From assembly GCA_026400815.1 (NCBI GenBank), contig JAPLOI010000070.1:1-64000 (forward strand): a DNA stretch of 64,000 nucleotides. Direction: 5' to 3'. The notes under the pieces are model-generated. The model made no database searches. It saw only the letters and a program-made list of their open reading frames with translations, and was not told the origin of the DNA. Shown here in pieces: positions 42,141 through 52,122 of this stretch. Position numbers and translations under genes: made by a program. How positions within the stretch are numbered: the first letter of the stretch is position 1; each line of letters begins with the position of its first letter. Source of the DNA: Alphaproteobacteria bacterium. Its GTDB lineage: Bacteria > Pseudomonadota > Alphaproteobacteria > Acetobacterales > Acetobacteraceae.

Positions 42141-43030
42141 ACGGCAAGCAGATCAAGAAGCTGCTGGAACGCACGCGGCTGACGGAGGGCCGTGGTTTCC
42201 GCCTGCGCGACCATGACCCCGACGATACCGCGCCCAAGGTGGTGCGGGAGGCGGAGGGGGAGGCGCTGCTGGAAGCCGCCGTGGCGCGGCTGGCGGAGTT
42301 GCAGACGCTGCTCTACGCCGATTCGGGATGGTCTTTGCTGGGCGTGTTCCAGGCGATGGATGCGGCGGGCAAGGATGGCACGATCAAGCACGTGATGTCT
42401 GGCGTGAACCCGCAGGGCGTGCAGGTGCATTCCTTCAAGGCGCCGAGCAGCGACGAGCTGGCGCATGATTTCCTGTGGCGGGTGCAGCGCGAGCTGCCGA
42501 AGCGCGGGCATATCGGCATCTTCAATCGCAGCCACTACGAGGAAGTGCTGATCACCCGCGTGCACCCGGAGCTGCTGGAGCGGCAGAACCTGCCGGATGC
42601 GCTGCGCGGCAAGCAGGTGTGGCGCGACCGGCTGCGCGACATCGCGGGGTGGGAAAGCTACTTGGCGCGGCAGGGCACGGTGGTGCTGAAGTTCTTCCTG
42701 AACATCTCACGCGCGGAACAGAAGAAGCGCTTCCTGGACCGCATCGACAAGCCGGCCAAGCACTGGAAGTTCCGGCCCGAGGACGTGACCGAGCGTGGGC
42801 ATTGGGATGCCTACATGGACGCCTATGAGGCGGCGATTGCGGCGACCGCCACGGAGGACTCGCCGTGGTTCGTGGTCCCGGCCAACAGCAAGTGGTTCGC
42901 GCGGCTGGTGGTGGTTTCGGCGATGATCGATGCGCTGGAGCGGCTGGAGCTGGAGCCGCCGCGCGTTTCGCCGGAGGATTCGGCACGGATGATCGAGGCA
43001 CGGCGACGGCTGGAGTTGGAGCGGGACTGA
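42137..43030 (+). CDS. ppk2: Polyphosphate kinase 2 family protein
   Basis: A 297-residue polyphosphate:nucleotide phosphotransferase. Walker A is LGVFQAMDAAGKDGTIKHV. The family segments FNRSHYEEVLITRVHPE, LKFFLNISRAEQKKRFLDR, KHWKFRPEDVTERGHWDAY and WFVVPANSKWFARL are complete. It makes nucleoside di- or triphosphates from polyphosphate, or the reverse. It overlaps the MFS gene by 4 bases and the cyclodeaminase-like gene by 1 base. Confidence 0.94.
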   Translation: MNGKQIKKLLERTRLTEGRGFRLRDHDPDDTAPKVVREAEGEALLEAAVARLAELQTLLYADSGWSLLGVFQAMDAAGKDGTIKHVMSGVNPQGVQVHSFKAPSSDELAHDFLWRVQRELPKRGHIGIFNRSHYEEVLITRVHPELLERQNLPDALRGKQVWRDRLRDIAGWESYLARQGTVVLKFFLNISRAEQKKRFLDRIDKPAKHWKFRPEDVTERGHWDAYMDAYEAAIAATATEDSPWFVVPANSKWFARLVVVSAMIDALERLELEPPRVSPEDSARMIEARRRLELERD

Positions 43031-43989
43031 TGCGAATTCTCTCGGGCGCGCAGGTGGCGCAGCTGGTGGGCGTGGCCGACCTGATCGAGCCGATCGCGGC
43101 GGCGATGGTGGCGGTCTCGCGCGGCAATGTGGAGATGCCGCTGCGATCGATGGTGAAGCTTCCCGGTGCCAATCACATGGGCATCATGGGCGGGCATTTG
43201 GGCACGCCTTCGGGGCATGGCGTGAAGGTGCTGAGCCTGTATCCCGATAATCCCAGGTTCGGGCGGTCCAGCCATTCCGGGCTGTTCCTGCTGTTCGATG
43301 GCGAAACCGGGCTGCCGGTGCTGTGCATGGATGCCGCGGTGCTGACGGCGATTCGCACGGCGGCTTCCACCGCGGTGGGCTCGCGCGTGCTGGCGCGCAA
43401 GGACAGCCGCGTGCTGGCAATATTGGGGTTGGGCGAGCAGGCGCAAAGCCATATCGCGGCGCTGCGGGCGGTGCATCCGATCGAGCGCATTGTTGCCTGG
43501 GGGCGGGACCGCGCCAAGCTGGAAGCGTTCGGGCGGGAGAACGGTGTCGAGATTGCCGCCACGGCCGAGGCGGCGGTGACGGGGGCGGATATCATCGTGA
43601 CGGCGACGCCGGCGAAGGAGCCGTTCCTCTCCCTGGCGATGCTGTCGCCGGGGCAGCACGTGAACGCGGTGGGGGCGAGCGTGGCGTTCATGCAGGAGAT
43701 GACGCCGGACATCGTGGCCGGCACGCGGTTCGTGACCGACTACCGGCCCAGCCTGGAGCCGCAGGCGGCCGAGGTGATCGCGGCGCGCAAGGCCGGGCTG
43801 ATCGGCGATGGGCACGACATTCCGGAGATCGGCGAGATCATCGCGGGCACGAAGCCGGGGCGGCGCAGCACGGCGGAGATCACGGTGTATCGTTCGCTCG
43901 GCATCTCGGCGCAGGATCTGGCGGCGGCGCATGCGATCCTGGCGAAGGCGGAGGCGGCGGGCGTGGGGATAGTTGCGGATATGACGTAA
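43030..43989 (+). CDS. Ornithine cyclodeaminase/mu-crystallin family protein
   Basis: A 319-residue NAD(P)-dependent enzyme: LPGANHMGIMGGHLG (substrate-loop Lys region), GETGLPVLCMDAAVLTAIRTAA, then the Rossmann motif ILGLGEQAQSHIAAL, and VNAVGASVAFMQE. Members form proline from ornithine or reduce cyclic imines. Which one applies is unclear. The last gene of the operon, it converges on the AidB-like gene; the gap contains a composite hairpin element. Confidence 0.88.
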   Translation: MRILSGAQVAQLVGVADLIEPIAAAMVAVSRGNVEMPLRSMVKLPGANHMGIMGGHLGTPSGHGVKVLSLYPDNPRFGRSSHSGLFLLFDGETGLPVLCMDAAVLTAIRTAASTAVGSRVLARKDSRVLAILGLGEQAQSHIAALRAVHPIERIVAWGRDRAKLEAFGRENGVEIAATAEAAVTGADIIVTATPAKEPFLSLAMLSPGQHVNAVGASVAFMQEMTPDIVAGTRFVTDYRPSLEPQAAEVIAARKAGLIGDGHDIPEIGEIIAGTKPGRRSTAEITVYRSLGISAQDLAAAHAILAKAEAAGVGIVADMT

Positions 43990-43994
43990 GGTTT

Positions 43995-44110
43995 CTTCTT
44001 TTTCTGAAGAAAAAGAAGCAAAAAGACTTTTTATATTGGGTGCGGCGAGAACGCGTATTTCCGCATCAAACGAAACAAAGTTTTTTGGTTCTTTTTTTCA
44101 AAAAAGAACC
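43995..44110 (+). repeat. Composite multi-hairpin element, full C-X-A-B copy
   Basis: Four modules in order. C hairpin: CTTCTTTTTCT-GA-AGAAAAAGAAG, 43995-44018. Strand CAAAAAGACTTT at 44019-44030. A variable region to 44076. Strand AAAGTTTTTTGG at 44077-44088, which can pair with CAAAAAGACTTT at 11 of 12 positions counting one G·U. B hairpin: GGTTCTTTTTT-TC-AAAAAAGAACC, 44087-44110. It lies between convergent genes and its right end contains the stop codon of the AidB-like gene. The same design recurs at 56912-57018. Confidence 0.85.
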
Positions 44111-45759
44111 GCTTTCTTGAGCACTTCATCGATCAAAGTCTCATCGTTTGGCGCTGCCAGCGGATCGCGCGGGGTGAGGCGATGGAGGAGCACCAGGTTC
44201 GCCAAGGCGCGGCGATGAGGAAGCCCGGCCCGTTCGGCTTCCCAGGCCAGCGTGATGGCGGTGGTGGCGTGGTAGAGGCCGGAGGCGGCCTGGCGGGCGA
44301 GGGGTTCGGCGCCCTGCCCCGCCACGTGTTCGGCGAAGGCGGCGGCGCGGTGCAGCGCGGCCAGCAAAGCGGGGTCGGTGGTACGGGCCTGCAGGTGGGC
44401 GACGAGCGGCGGGAGTGAGCCCTCGCGGGTGATGGCGCGCATCACGTCCAGCGCGACGATGTTGCTGGTGCCTTCCCAGATCGAGCCGAGATGGCTGTCC
44501 CGCAGCAGGCGGGCATCCGGCCATTCCTCAATGTAGCCGCAGCCGCCGCGGACCTCCATGGCGTCTCCGGTGACGCGGCGGGCATCGCGGCAGGCGCGGA
44601 ATTTGATCAAGGGCGTGAGGATGCGGGCGAGCTTTGCGGCGGTGGGGTCGCCCTGGTCGGCGCGGGCGAGGGCGTCGGCGGTGGTGAACATCATGCTGCG
44701 CGCCTGCTCGGTGGGGACGAGGAGCTTGGCGAGTTGGCGGCGCATCAGGGGCAGGTCGATCAGGGCGCGGCCGAAGGCGCGGCGGTGGCGGGCGATGTGC
44801 AGGGCTTCAGTGGTGGCGCGGCGCATGAGGCCGGCGGCGCGCATGCCGTTGGAGAGGCGGGAGTTGTTGATCATGTCCGCCATCTGCTTGAAGCCGCGGC
44901 CGCGCTCGCCCACCAGGTAGGCCTCGGCGCCTTCCAGGCGGATCTCGCCGGAGGCCATGGAGCGGGTGCCGAGCTTGTCCTTCAGGCGGAGGATCCGGTA
45001 GGCGTTGGGGGTGCCGTCCTGCCGGGTTTTCGGGAGCAGGAAGAGGCTGATGCCGGCGAGGCCTTGTTTGTCCTCGCTGCGGGCCAGCACCATGGCGAGG
45101 TCGGCATCGGGGTTGGAGCAGAACCACTTGTCGCCCCACAGGCGCCAGGTTTGCTCGTTGCTGGGTTCGGCGCGGGTGGCGGTGGCCGCGACGTCGGAAC
45201 CCGCGCCCTGTTCGGTCATGAACATCGCACCCTGGGCCAGCGTATCGAAATCCAGGCTGGTGAGGCGGGCGAGATAGCGTTCCACCAGCTCTGGCGCGCC
45301 GAACTTGCGCAGGGTGCGGGTGAGGCTGTCGGTCATGGAGACGGGGCAGCAGAGGCCGAACTCGGCCTGCACGAAAAGGTAGGTGAGGGCGTATTTCGCC
45401 GCCGGCGGCATGGGGGCGGGCCAGCCGAGGACGCCGCCGCGGTGGGAGAGGGCGGCGAGGCCGAACTCACTGTAGGCCAGGCGCTCCATGGCCACGTAGT
45501 CCGGGTGTTTCTGGATGTCGTTCGCGTCCTGGCCGGTGCGGCGGCGGACGCTGAGGGTGGGCGGGTTGCGGTCTGCCGTGGCGGCCAGCTCATCCAGCGT
45601 GCCACCGGCCAGGGCGCCGAGGCGGTCGAACTGCGGGGCGAGATGGGTGGCGAGATCGGGCGGGAGGTAGAGGGCGTGCAGCGCCGCGGCGTCGGGGTCG
45701 GCGCAATGGAGGTTGATGCCGCGCGCATCGGGAATGGGATGGTCGGGCATGGCGTCCAT
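44098..45759 (-). CDS. AidB-like acyl-CoA dehydrogenase
   Basis: A 553-residue acyl-CoA dehydrogenase of the AidB/isovaleryl-CoA type, longer than the usual ~380. FAD/substrate blocks are MTEQGAGSDVAATATRAE, WRLWGDKWFCSNPDADLAMVLA, RLKDKLGTRSMASGEI and GGCGYIEEWPDARLLRDSH with the family Glu region, then GSIWEGTSNIVALDV. AidB protects against alkylating agents; relatives may act on CoA esters. Its last residues (KKAVLF and the stop) are encoded by the B hairpin of the neighbouring repeat, so the repeat has reshaped the C-terminus. Confidence 0.9.
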   Translation of the reverse strand: MDAMPDHPIPDARGINLHCADPDAAALHALYLPPDLATHLAPQFDRLGALAGGTLDELAATADRNPPTLSVRRRTGQDANDIQKHPDYVAMERLAYSEFGLAALSHRGGVLGWPAPMPPAAKYALTYLFVQAEFGLCCPVSMTDSLTRTLRKFGAPELVERYLARLTSLDFDTLAQGAMFMTEQGAGSDVAATATRAEPSNEQTWRLWGDKWFCSNPDADLAMVLARSEDKQGLAGISLFLLPKTRQDGTPNAYRILRLKDKLGTRSMASGEIRLEGAEAYLVGERGRGFKQMADMINNSRLSNGMRAAGLMRRATTEALHIARHRRAFGRALIDLPLMRRQLAKLLVPTEQARSMMFTTADALARADQGDPTAAKLARILTPLIKFRACRDARRVTGDAMEVRGGCGYIEEWPDARLLRDSHLGSIWEGTSNIVALDVMRAITREGSLPPLVAHLQARTTDPALLAALHRAAAFAEHVAGQGAEPLARQAASGLYHATTAITLAWEAERAGLPHRRALANLVLLHRLTPRDPLAAPNDETLIDEVLKKAVLF

Positions 45760-45861
45760 GGTGGGGTGCTCCGCTGGGGAGGGGATGGAGGCCGGGCGGG
45801 TTGGCTGTCAATCGGGCATCGGGGATGCCATGTTTCGATCGGTAACACCGGAGGGCCTGCG

Positions 45862-46278
45862 ATGCGGGGCGTGGTTTGGGTGCTGTGCGGGTTGTTGGCC
45901 GGGCCGGCGGCGGCGGCGGAGCTACGGGTGCAGGTGAGCGGCATCCGCTCGGCCGAAGGGCAGATCGGGTGTGCGCTGTTTGCCGAGGCGCGCGGGTTTC
46001 CCGGCGAGGGGGCCACGGTGCGGCGGGTGATGGCGGCGGACCCGAAGGGGGTGGAGTGCCGGTTCGAGGGGCTGGCGCCAGGAACCTACGCGGTGGCGGT
46101 GCTGCACGACCTGAACGGCAATGGGCGCAACGACACCAGTTTCCTCGGCATTCCCACCGAGGATTGGGGCGTTTCGAACAATGTGCGGCCGACGCTGCGC
46201 GCGCCGCGCTTCGAGGAGGCGGCGGTGGAGGTGAAGGACGGGCCCGCGCAGGTGATCGGGGTGACCGTAGGGAAGTGA
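45862..46278 (+). CDS. Exported DUF2141 protein
   Basis: A 138-residue protein with a signal peptide (VVWVLCGLLAGPAAAAE) and a DUF2141 domain: LRVQVSGIRSAEGQIGCALF, CRFEGLAPGTYAVAVLHDLNGNGRNDTSFLGIPTEDWGVSNN. The domain is a beta-sandwich of unknown function. Divergent from the AidB-like gene. Confidence 0.9.
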   Translation: MRGVVWVLCGLLAGPAAAAELRVQVSGIRSAEGQIGCALFAEARGFPGEGATVRRVMAADPKGVECRFEGLAPGTYAVAVLHDLNGNGRNDTSFLGIPTEDWGVSNNVRPTLRAPRFEEAAVEVKDGPAQVIGVTVGK

Positions 46279-46508
46279 CAATGGGCCGGCAACGGTTGCC
46301 GCCACATGCCGGCGGCAGGCGGCCAGCTGCGCGGACTACGATCGAGTGCAAAAATATCGACAGAGGATCTATCCTGCGGATTCCTATCGGCCTCCGAAAC
46401 AAAGCACTGGTCACAGATGGGATCAACGCCTATCACAATTGCATGCCGTACTCGGGCTGCCGGCGGGTTGCCCAAGAATGTCTCGAAAACTAACTCTGGG
46501 ACCTATTC

Positions 46509-49500
46509 GTGCAGCAATTGCAGAGATTTCCCGTGGTCGGAATCGGTGCCTCCGCCGGTGGCGTGGAGGCCTTGCAGGCGCTGTTCCGCGCCATGCCGCC
46601 CGCTCCGGTGGCGGCCGCATTCATTGTTGTGACGCATCTCGGGCCCGATCGGGACAGCGCGCTGCCTGAGATCCTGCAGACCTGCACAAGCATGCCCGTG
46701 GAAGCCGCCGCTGATGGCGCGATGGTGCAGTGCGGGCATGTCTATGTGCTGCCGAACGATTCCCTGATCACGCTTTCCGGCGGCCGGCTTGTTCTGCGAC
46801 GCCAGTCCGTTGGCGTGCCGCGCGAGCGCCAGCTGATCGACCTGTTCTTCGCCTCGTTGGCGGAGGACCAGGGCGAGCACGCCGTGGGGATCGTGCTGTC
46901 CGGAAGCGGCAGCGATGGCACGCTGGGGCTGAAAGCCATCAAGGAGCATGGCGGCTTCACGCTCGCCCAGGGTTCCAACGGCATAGCGCCGCGATATCCC
47001 AGCATGCCAGACAGCGCGGCGGCCGGCGGCGCGGTGGACCTTGTATTGCCGGTGGAAAATATTCCGGAATGGCTGGCAACACTCGGCCAGCGCCATGATG
47101 CGCTCGCCCCCGTTGCCGAGGCGGCACCGGCGGCTGCCGGAGCAGAACAAGAACCTACCGCCCAGGCGACGATCTGCGAGATCCTGCGCACCCGGATCGG
47201 CCATGATTTCTCGGGATACAAGAGCAAAACCTTCTTCCGGCGCGTGCACCGGCGCATGCTGGTGGTGCTGGTGCACGGCCTGGACGCCTACATCGCCTTT
47301 CTGCGCCAGGATCCGGACGAGGCGGGCAACCTGTTCCGCGACCTGCTGATCAGCGTGACCGGCTTCTTCCGTGACACCGACAGCTTCTCGGCACTGGCCG
47401 AGTGGGTGATGCCGGCCATTTTCAAAGAAAGGGGTGCCGACGAAACCGTGCGGATCTGGGTGCCCGGCTGTGCAACGGGCGAGGAGGCCTATTCGCTGGC
47501 GATCCTGGCCAGCGAGCAGGCGGCACTGCGCCCTGGCAGCCCGTCGGTGCAGATTTTCGCCACCGATATCGACGAGGCGGCACTGGGGGTTGCGCGCAGC
47601 GGCCGCTACCCCGCCGCCATGCTGACGGATGTTTCGCCGGAGCGATTGGCCCGCTTCTTTGTGGCCGAGGGCGGGACCTACACCGTGACCCGGGAATTGC
47701 GCGAACTTTGCGTTTTCTCGATGCACAACCTGGTCCGCGATGCGCCGTTCTCCCACATCGACATGGTGTCTTGCCGCAACCTGCTGATCTACATGGGCGG
47801 GCAGTTGCAGGAGCAGGTGATCCCGCTGTTCCACTACGCGCTGCGGCCGGCGGGCTTCCTGTTCCTGGGCGTATCGGAGACGGTGAGCAAGCATGCAGAC
47901 CTGTTCACGGTTCATGACAAGCCGCACCGGATCTACCGGCGCCGGGATACGGAGGCTGCGGGTCCGCCGCTGCAAATCAACACGGCCGCCCGCGGCGCGC
48001 AGCGCAACTGGCAGCCGGCCTCACCCTCGCGCAGGGCACAGCCTGGCAGCCCTTCCGACCTTCGACAGATGGCCGCCAGCTTCGCCGCCGAGCAGCTTGC
48101 CCCGCCGCATTTGCTGGTGAACGGCGATGGCGACATTGTTCATCAATCCGCGAATCTCGGTGCTTTCCTGGAGCCTTCCCCCGGCGTGCCGAGCCGGCAG
48201 CTGGGTTCGCTGGCCCGGCTTGCGCTGCGGATGGATGTGCGCGCGGCGCTGCGCGAGGCCATCGAAAAGCACCGGAGGGTCCAGCGCCCGCCGGTGGACA
48301 TGGAGGTGGAAGGCAGCCGCCGCTTCGTGACGGTGACGGTGGCCCCGATGCCGCAGCGCGAGGGTTTCGATGCGCTGTACATGGTGGCGTTTGCCGCGGC
48401 CGAGGTGGCTGCCACCAGGCAGGACCTGGCGGTGCCAGCGGGCTCGGACCCGCGGCAAGCACTGCTTGTGGAGCAACTTGAAGGCGAGTTGCGGGAAACA
48501 CGCGAGCGGCTGCAATCCACGACCGAGGAATACGAGACCGCCACGGAGGAGCTGAAATCGGCCAACGAGGAGATGGTTTCGGTCAACGAGGAACTGCAAT
48601 CGATCAACGAGGAGCTGGAGACCTCCAAGGAGGAACTGCAGTCGGTGAACGAGGAGCTGCAGACCAGCAACACCGAGCTGACCGTCAAGATCGACGAACT
48701 GGACCGCGCCAACACCGATATGCGGAACCTGTTCGAGAGCACGGAGATCGCCACGATCTTCCTGGATCGGCATTTGGTGATCCGCAGCTTCACCCCGGCG
48801 GTGACAGGCATCTTCGACCTGGTTGCCACGGATCGGGGGCGTTCGTTGACCAGCTTCGCCAGCCATCTCGACAAGGTGGATTTCAGGCAGGACGCGCAGC
48901 AGGTTCTCAACAGCCGCTCACCAGTGGAGCGGCGGGTGACGGCGCATGGGAACGTGGCGCACTACCTGATGCGGATCCTGCCCTACACAACGGCCGAGGA
49001 CAGGGTGGACGGGCTTGTGGTGACGTTCTTCGACATCACCAAGGTGGTGGAGGGCGAGATCCTCGAAAGTCTGGTGAACGAGCTGAACCACCGGGTTCGC
49101 AACATGCTGATGGTGGTTTCGGCCGTTGCCTCCCACACCTTGCGGCGATCTGCGAACCTGGCGGATTTCGGCAAGGTCTTTAACGGGCGGATCAAGGCGC
49201 TGGCGACGGCGCATGAGCTGGTTTCGCGGGGCGGGTGGCGCGAGGTTTCGCTGCAGCAGCTGATCGAGAAGGAGATGCAGCCCTATGCAACGGGGGTTGA
49301 CCGGCTGGTGACGCAAGGGCCGACGGTGATGGTGAAGCCCAGTGCGGCGATCTCCCTGGGCATGGTGCTGCACGAGATGGCAACCAACGCAACCAAGCAT
49401 GGTGCCCTGTCTGCCGAGCGCGGGCGGGTTTCGGTTGACTGGGCAAGGGAGACCATCGACGGCGCCCCCTATATTGCCCTGCACTGGCTGGAATCAGGCG

Positions 49501-49703
49501 GCCCGACGGTGACGGAGCTGCCCGAGCGGCGTGGCTTCGGCACCGAGCTGATGGAACGGCAGTTGCGCCATGACCTGAAGGGCAAGCTGGAGGTTCACTT
49601 CGATCCGCAGGGGCTGCGCATCATGATCGCGCTGCCGGCGGACGTGATCGCGGACAGGGGCGATGTGGCGCTGGATCCACTGGCCAAGGGCGGCCAGCGA
49701 TAG
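46509..49703 (+). CDS. CheB-CheR-PAS-HWE histidine kinase fusion
   Basis: A 1064-residue signalling protein starting with GTG. Domains: CheB methylesterase (1-190, GIGASAGGVEALQALF with the catalytic Ser); CheR methyltransferase (~215-480, WVPGCATGEEAYSLAIL for S-adenosylmethionine); a PAS-like segment (~530-630); a coiled coil of repeated NEELQS(I/V)NEEL units (~655-745); a second PAS (~745-850); and an HWE/HisKA_2 kinase with His861 in ELNHRVRN and the N-box HEMATNATKHG. No response-regulator receiver or other chemotaxis gene is adjacent. Such fusions act in stress or light signalling rather than classical chemotaxis, often with an unlinked regulator. Confidence 0.94.
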   Translation: MQQLQRFPVVGIGASAGGVEALQALFRAMPPAPVAAAFIVVTHLGPDRDSALPEILQTCTSMPVEAAADGAMVQCGHVYVLPNDSLITLSGGRLVLRRQSVGVPRERQLIDLFFASLAEDQGEHAVGIVLSGSGSDGTLGLKAIKEHGGFTLAQGSNGIAPRYPSMPDSAAAGGAVDLVLPVENIPEWLATLGQRHDALAPVAEAAPAAAGAEQEPTAQATICEILRTRIGHDFSGYKSKTFFRRVHRRMLVVLVHGLDAYIAFLRQDPDEAGNLFRDLLISVTGFFRDTDSFSALAEWVMPAIFKERGADETVRIWVPGCATGEEAYSLAILASEQAALRPGSPSVQIFATDIDEAALGVARSGRYPAAMLTDVSPERLARFFVAEGGTYTVTRELRELCVFSMHNLVRDAPFSHIDMVSCRNLLIYMGGQLQEQVIPLFHYALRPAGFLFLGVSETVSKHADLFTVHDKPHRIYRRRDTEAAGPPLQINTAARGAQRNWQPASPSRRAQPGSPSDLRQMAASFAAEQLAPPHLLVNGDGDIVHQSANLGAFLEPSPGVPSRQLGSLARLALRMDVRAALREAIEKHRRVQRPPVDMEVEGSRRFVTVTVAPMPQREGFDALYMVAFAAAEVAATRQDLAVPAGSDPRQALLVEQLEGELRETRERLQSTTEEYETATEELKSANEEMVSVNEELQSINEELETSKEELQSVNEELQTSNTELTVKIDELDRANTDMRNLFESTEIATIFLDRHLVIRSFTPAVTGIFDLVATDRGRSLTSFASHLDKVDFRQDAQQVLNSRSPVERRVTAHGNVAHYLMRILPYTTAEDRVDGLVVTFFDITKVVEGEILESLVNELNHRVRNMLMVVSAVASHTLRRSANLADFGKVFNGRIKALATAHELVSRGGWREVSLQQLIEKEMQPYATGVDRLVTQGPTVMVKPSAAISLGMVLHEMATNATKHGALSAERGRVSVDWARETIDGAPYIALHWLESGGPTVTELPERRGFGTELMERQLRHDLKGKLEVHFDPQGLRIMIALPADVIADRGDVALDPLAKGGQR

Positions 49704-49771
49704 AGGCGTGCCGCGCCCTGCCTGGGCGTTGATGGAACACGCCTCGCCTTCCAGACCCGCACGGTTGAACG

Positions 49772-49805
49772 AAAAACGCCGCCGGGACGGGCCCGGCGGC
49801 GTTGT
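49772..49805 (-). terminator. Intrinsic terminator downstream of clpA
   Basis: On the minus strand AACGCCGCCGGG-CCCGT-CCCGGCGGCGTT is a perfect 12-base-pair stem running into TTTCGTT. It begins about 20 bases after the clpA stop and also lies in the convergent gap with the chemotaxis-fusion gene. Confidence 0.85.
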
Positions 49806-49826
49806 TCGGTTGGGCGGTGGCCGGAG

Positions 49827-52122
49827 TTAGCCGGCCACTTCGGGTTCCTTTTCCGCGCCACCCTCGTCGCCGTCGGATTCCGGCTTGGGGAGGGCGGGCG
49901 CGGCGGCTTCGATGAATTCGAAGGCCAGGGCCTTGTCCTTGAGGGTGACCTTGACGGCGCCGCCCTTCACCAGCTTGCCGAAGAGGAGTTCCTCGGCCAG
50001 CGGCTTCTTGATGTATTCCTGGATCACGCGGGCCAGGGGGCGGGCACCGTAGAGGCGGTCGTAGCCGCGTTCGGCGAGCCATTCCTTGGCGGCGCTGGAG
50101 AGTTCGATGGTGACGTTGCGGTCCGCGAGCTGGGCTTCCAGCTGCATCGCGAACTTCTCCACCACGCGGCCGACGATATCCTGCGTGAGCGGGGCGAAGG
50201 CGACGACGGCATCGAGGCGATTGCGGAATTCCGGGGTGAACAGGCGCTTGATGGCTTCCCCGTCCTCGCCCTTGCGGCCTTCCTCGCGGGCGAAGCCGAT
50301 GGTTTCCTTGGCCAGGTCGGACGCGCCGGCGTTGGTGGTCATGATCAGGATCACGTTGCGGAAATCGACGGTCTTGCCGTTGTGGTCCGTCAGCTTCCCG
50401 TGGTCCATGACCTGCAGCAGGATGTTGTAGAGGTCCTGGTGGGCCTTTTCGATCTCATCCAGCAGCAGCACGCAGTGGGGGTGCTGGTCGATCGAATCGG
50501 TCAGCATGCCGCCCTGGTCGAAGCCCACGTAGCCCGGGGGGGCGCCGATGAGGCGGCTGACCGAGTGGCGCTCCATGTATTCCGACATGTCGAAGCGGAT
50601 CAGCTCGATACCCAGCGTGCTGGCGAGTTGGCGGGCGACTTCGGTCTTGCCGACGCCGGTGGGGCCGGAGAAGAGGTAGTTGCCGATCGGCTTTTCCACT
50701 TCGCGCAGGCCGGCGCGGGCGAGCTTGATGGCGGCCGACAAGGCCTCGATTGCCTTGTCCTGCCCGAAGACCATCGACTTCAGGTCGCGTTCGAGGTTGC
50801 GCAGGGTTTCCTTGTCGTCAGAGCTGACGGACTTGGCGGGGATGCGCGCGATCTTGGCGACGATTTCCTCCACGTCTTTCAACGTGACGGTCTTGCGGCG
50901 CTTGTTCTCGGGCAGGAGCATGCGGCTGGCGCCGACCTCGTCGATGACGTCGATCGCCTTGTCCGGCAGCTTGCGGTCGTGGATGTACTTGTTGGACAGC
51001 TCCACGGCGGCCTTGATGGCCTCATCCGTGTAGCGGACCTTGTGGTGCTTCTCGTAGTTGGTCTTCAGGCCCTTGAGGATCTTGATGGCATCCTCGACGC
51101 TGGGCTCATTCACGTCGATCTTCTGGAACCGGCGAACGAGCGCGCGGTCCTTCTCGAAGTGGTTGCGGAATTCCTTGTAGGTGGTGCTGCCGATGCAGCG
51201 CATCGTGCCCTGGGCCAGCGATGACGGTATGGATCTCATCGATGAACAGGATGGCGTTGGGGTGCGCCTCCAGCTCGGTGATGACGGCCTTCAGCCGCTC
51301 CTCGAAATCGCCGCGGTAGCGGGTGCCGGCGAGCAGCGCGCCCATGTCGAGCGAGAAGATGGTGGACTTGGACAGCACCTCGGGCACGTCGCCTTCGATG
51401 ATGCGCTTGGCCAGGCCCTCGGCGATGGCGGTCTTGCCGACGCCGGGATCGCCCACGTAGAGCGGGTTGTTCTTGGTGCGGCGACACAGGATCTGGATGG
51501 TGCGCTCGATCTCCTGCTCGCGGCCGATGAGCGGATCGATCTTGCCGGATTGCGCCTTCTTGTTGAGGTTGACGCAGTAATTGCCCAGCGCGTCCTGGCC
51601 CTTGCCCCGCGGCTTCTCCTCGCGTTCCACCTCGCCACTGCCCTCCTGGTTGCCGGAGCCCTGCACCGGGCGCGCGGCCGAACGGCCGGGTGCCTTGGCG
51701 ATGCCGTGGCTGATGAAATTGACGGCGTCGAGACGGGTCATGTCCTGCGTCTGCAGGAAATAGACGGCGTGGCTTTCGCGTTCGCTGAAGAGTGCCACCA
51801 GCACGTTCGCACCGGTCACTTCCTCACGCCCGGAGGATTGGACGTGGATGGCGGCGCGCTGGACGACGCGTTGGAAGCCGGCAGTGGGCTTGGGCTCGCC
51901 GGGGCGATCCGTGGCCAGGCCGGCGAGGTCCTTGTCCAGGAACTCGGTGAGCTCCGCGCGCAGCTTGTCGATATCGACACCGCAGGCGCGCAGGACCGTG
52001 GCCGCGTCCGAATCGTCGGTGAGGCCGAGCAGCAGGTGCTCCAGCGTCGCGTATTCGTGTTTGCGCTCAGAGGCGAGGCCGAGAGCGCGGTGGAGCGTTT
52101 GTTCAAGATTGCGGGAGAGCAT
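49827..52122 (-). pseudogene. clpA: ATP-dependent Clp protease ATPase ClpA, frameshifted by a deletion
   Basis: Two out-of-frame pieces make one ClpA. Codons 1-301 (52122-51220) carry the N-domain, first Walker [15 protein letters not shown] and Walker [11 protein letters not shown], then shift out of frame and stop at 51106. From CTG at 51218 the second frame resumes with [17 protein letters not shown], the second Walker A GPTGVGKTEVARQL and LLLDEIEKAH, ending normally at 49827 (463 residues). Against E. coli ClpA, 19 residues of the GAG…KPL loop are missing, with one leftover G between the frames. This fits a 56-base deletion. Unless it is an assembly error, no full ClpA can be made. clpS lies upstream intact. 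Confidence 0.88.

Noticed and set aside
44491-46278. 595-residue plus-strand frame
   Set aside because: Only the last 138 codons (DUF2141) are real; the upstream part is antisense to the AidB-like gene.
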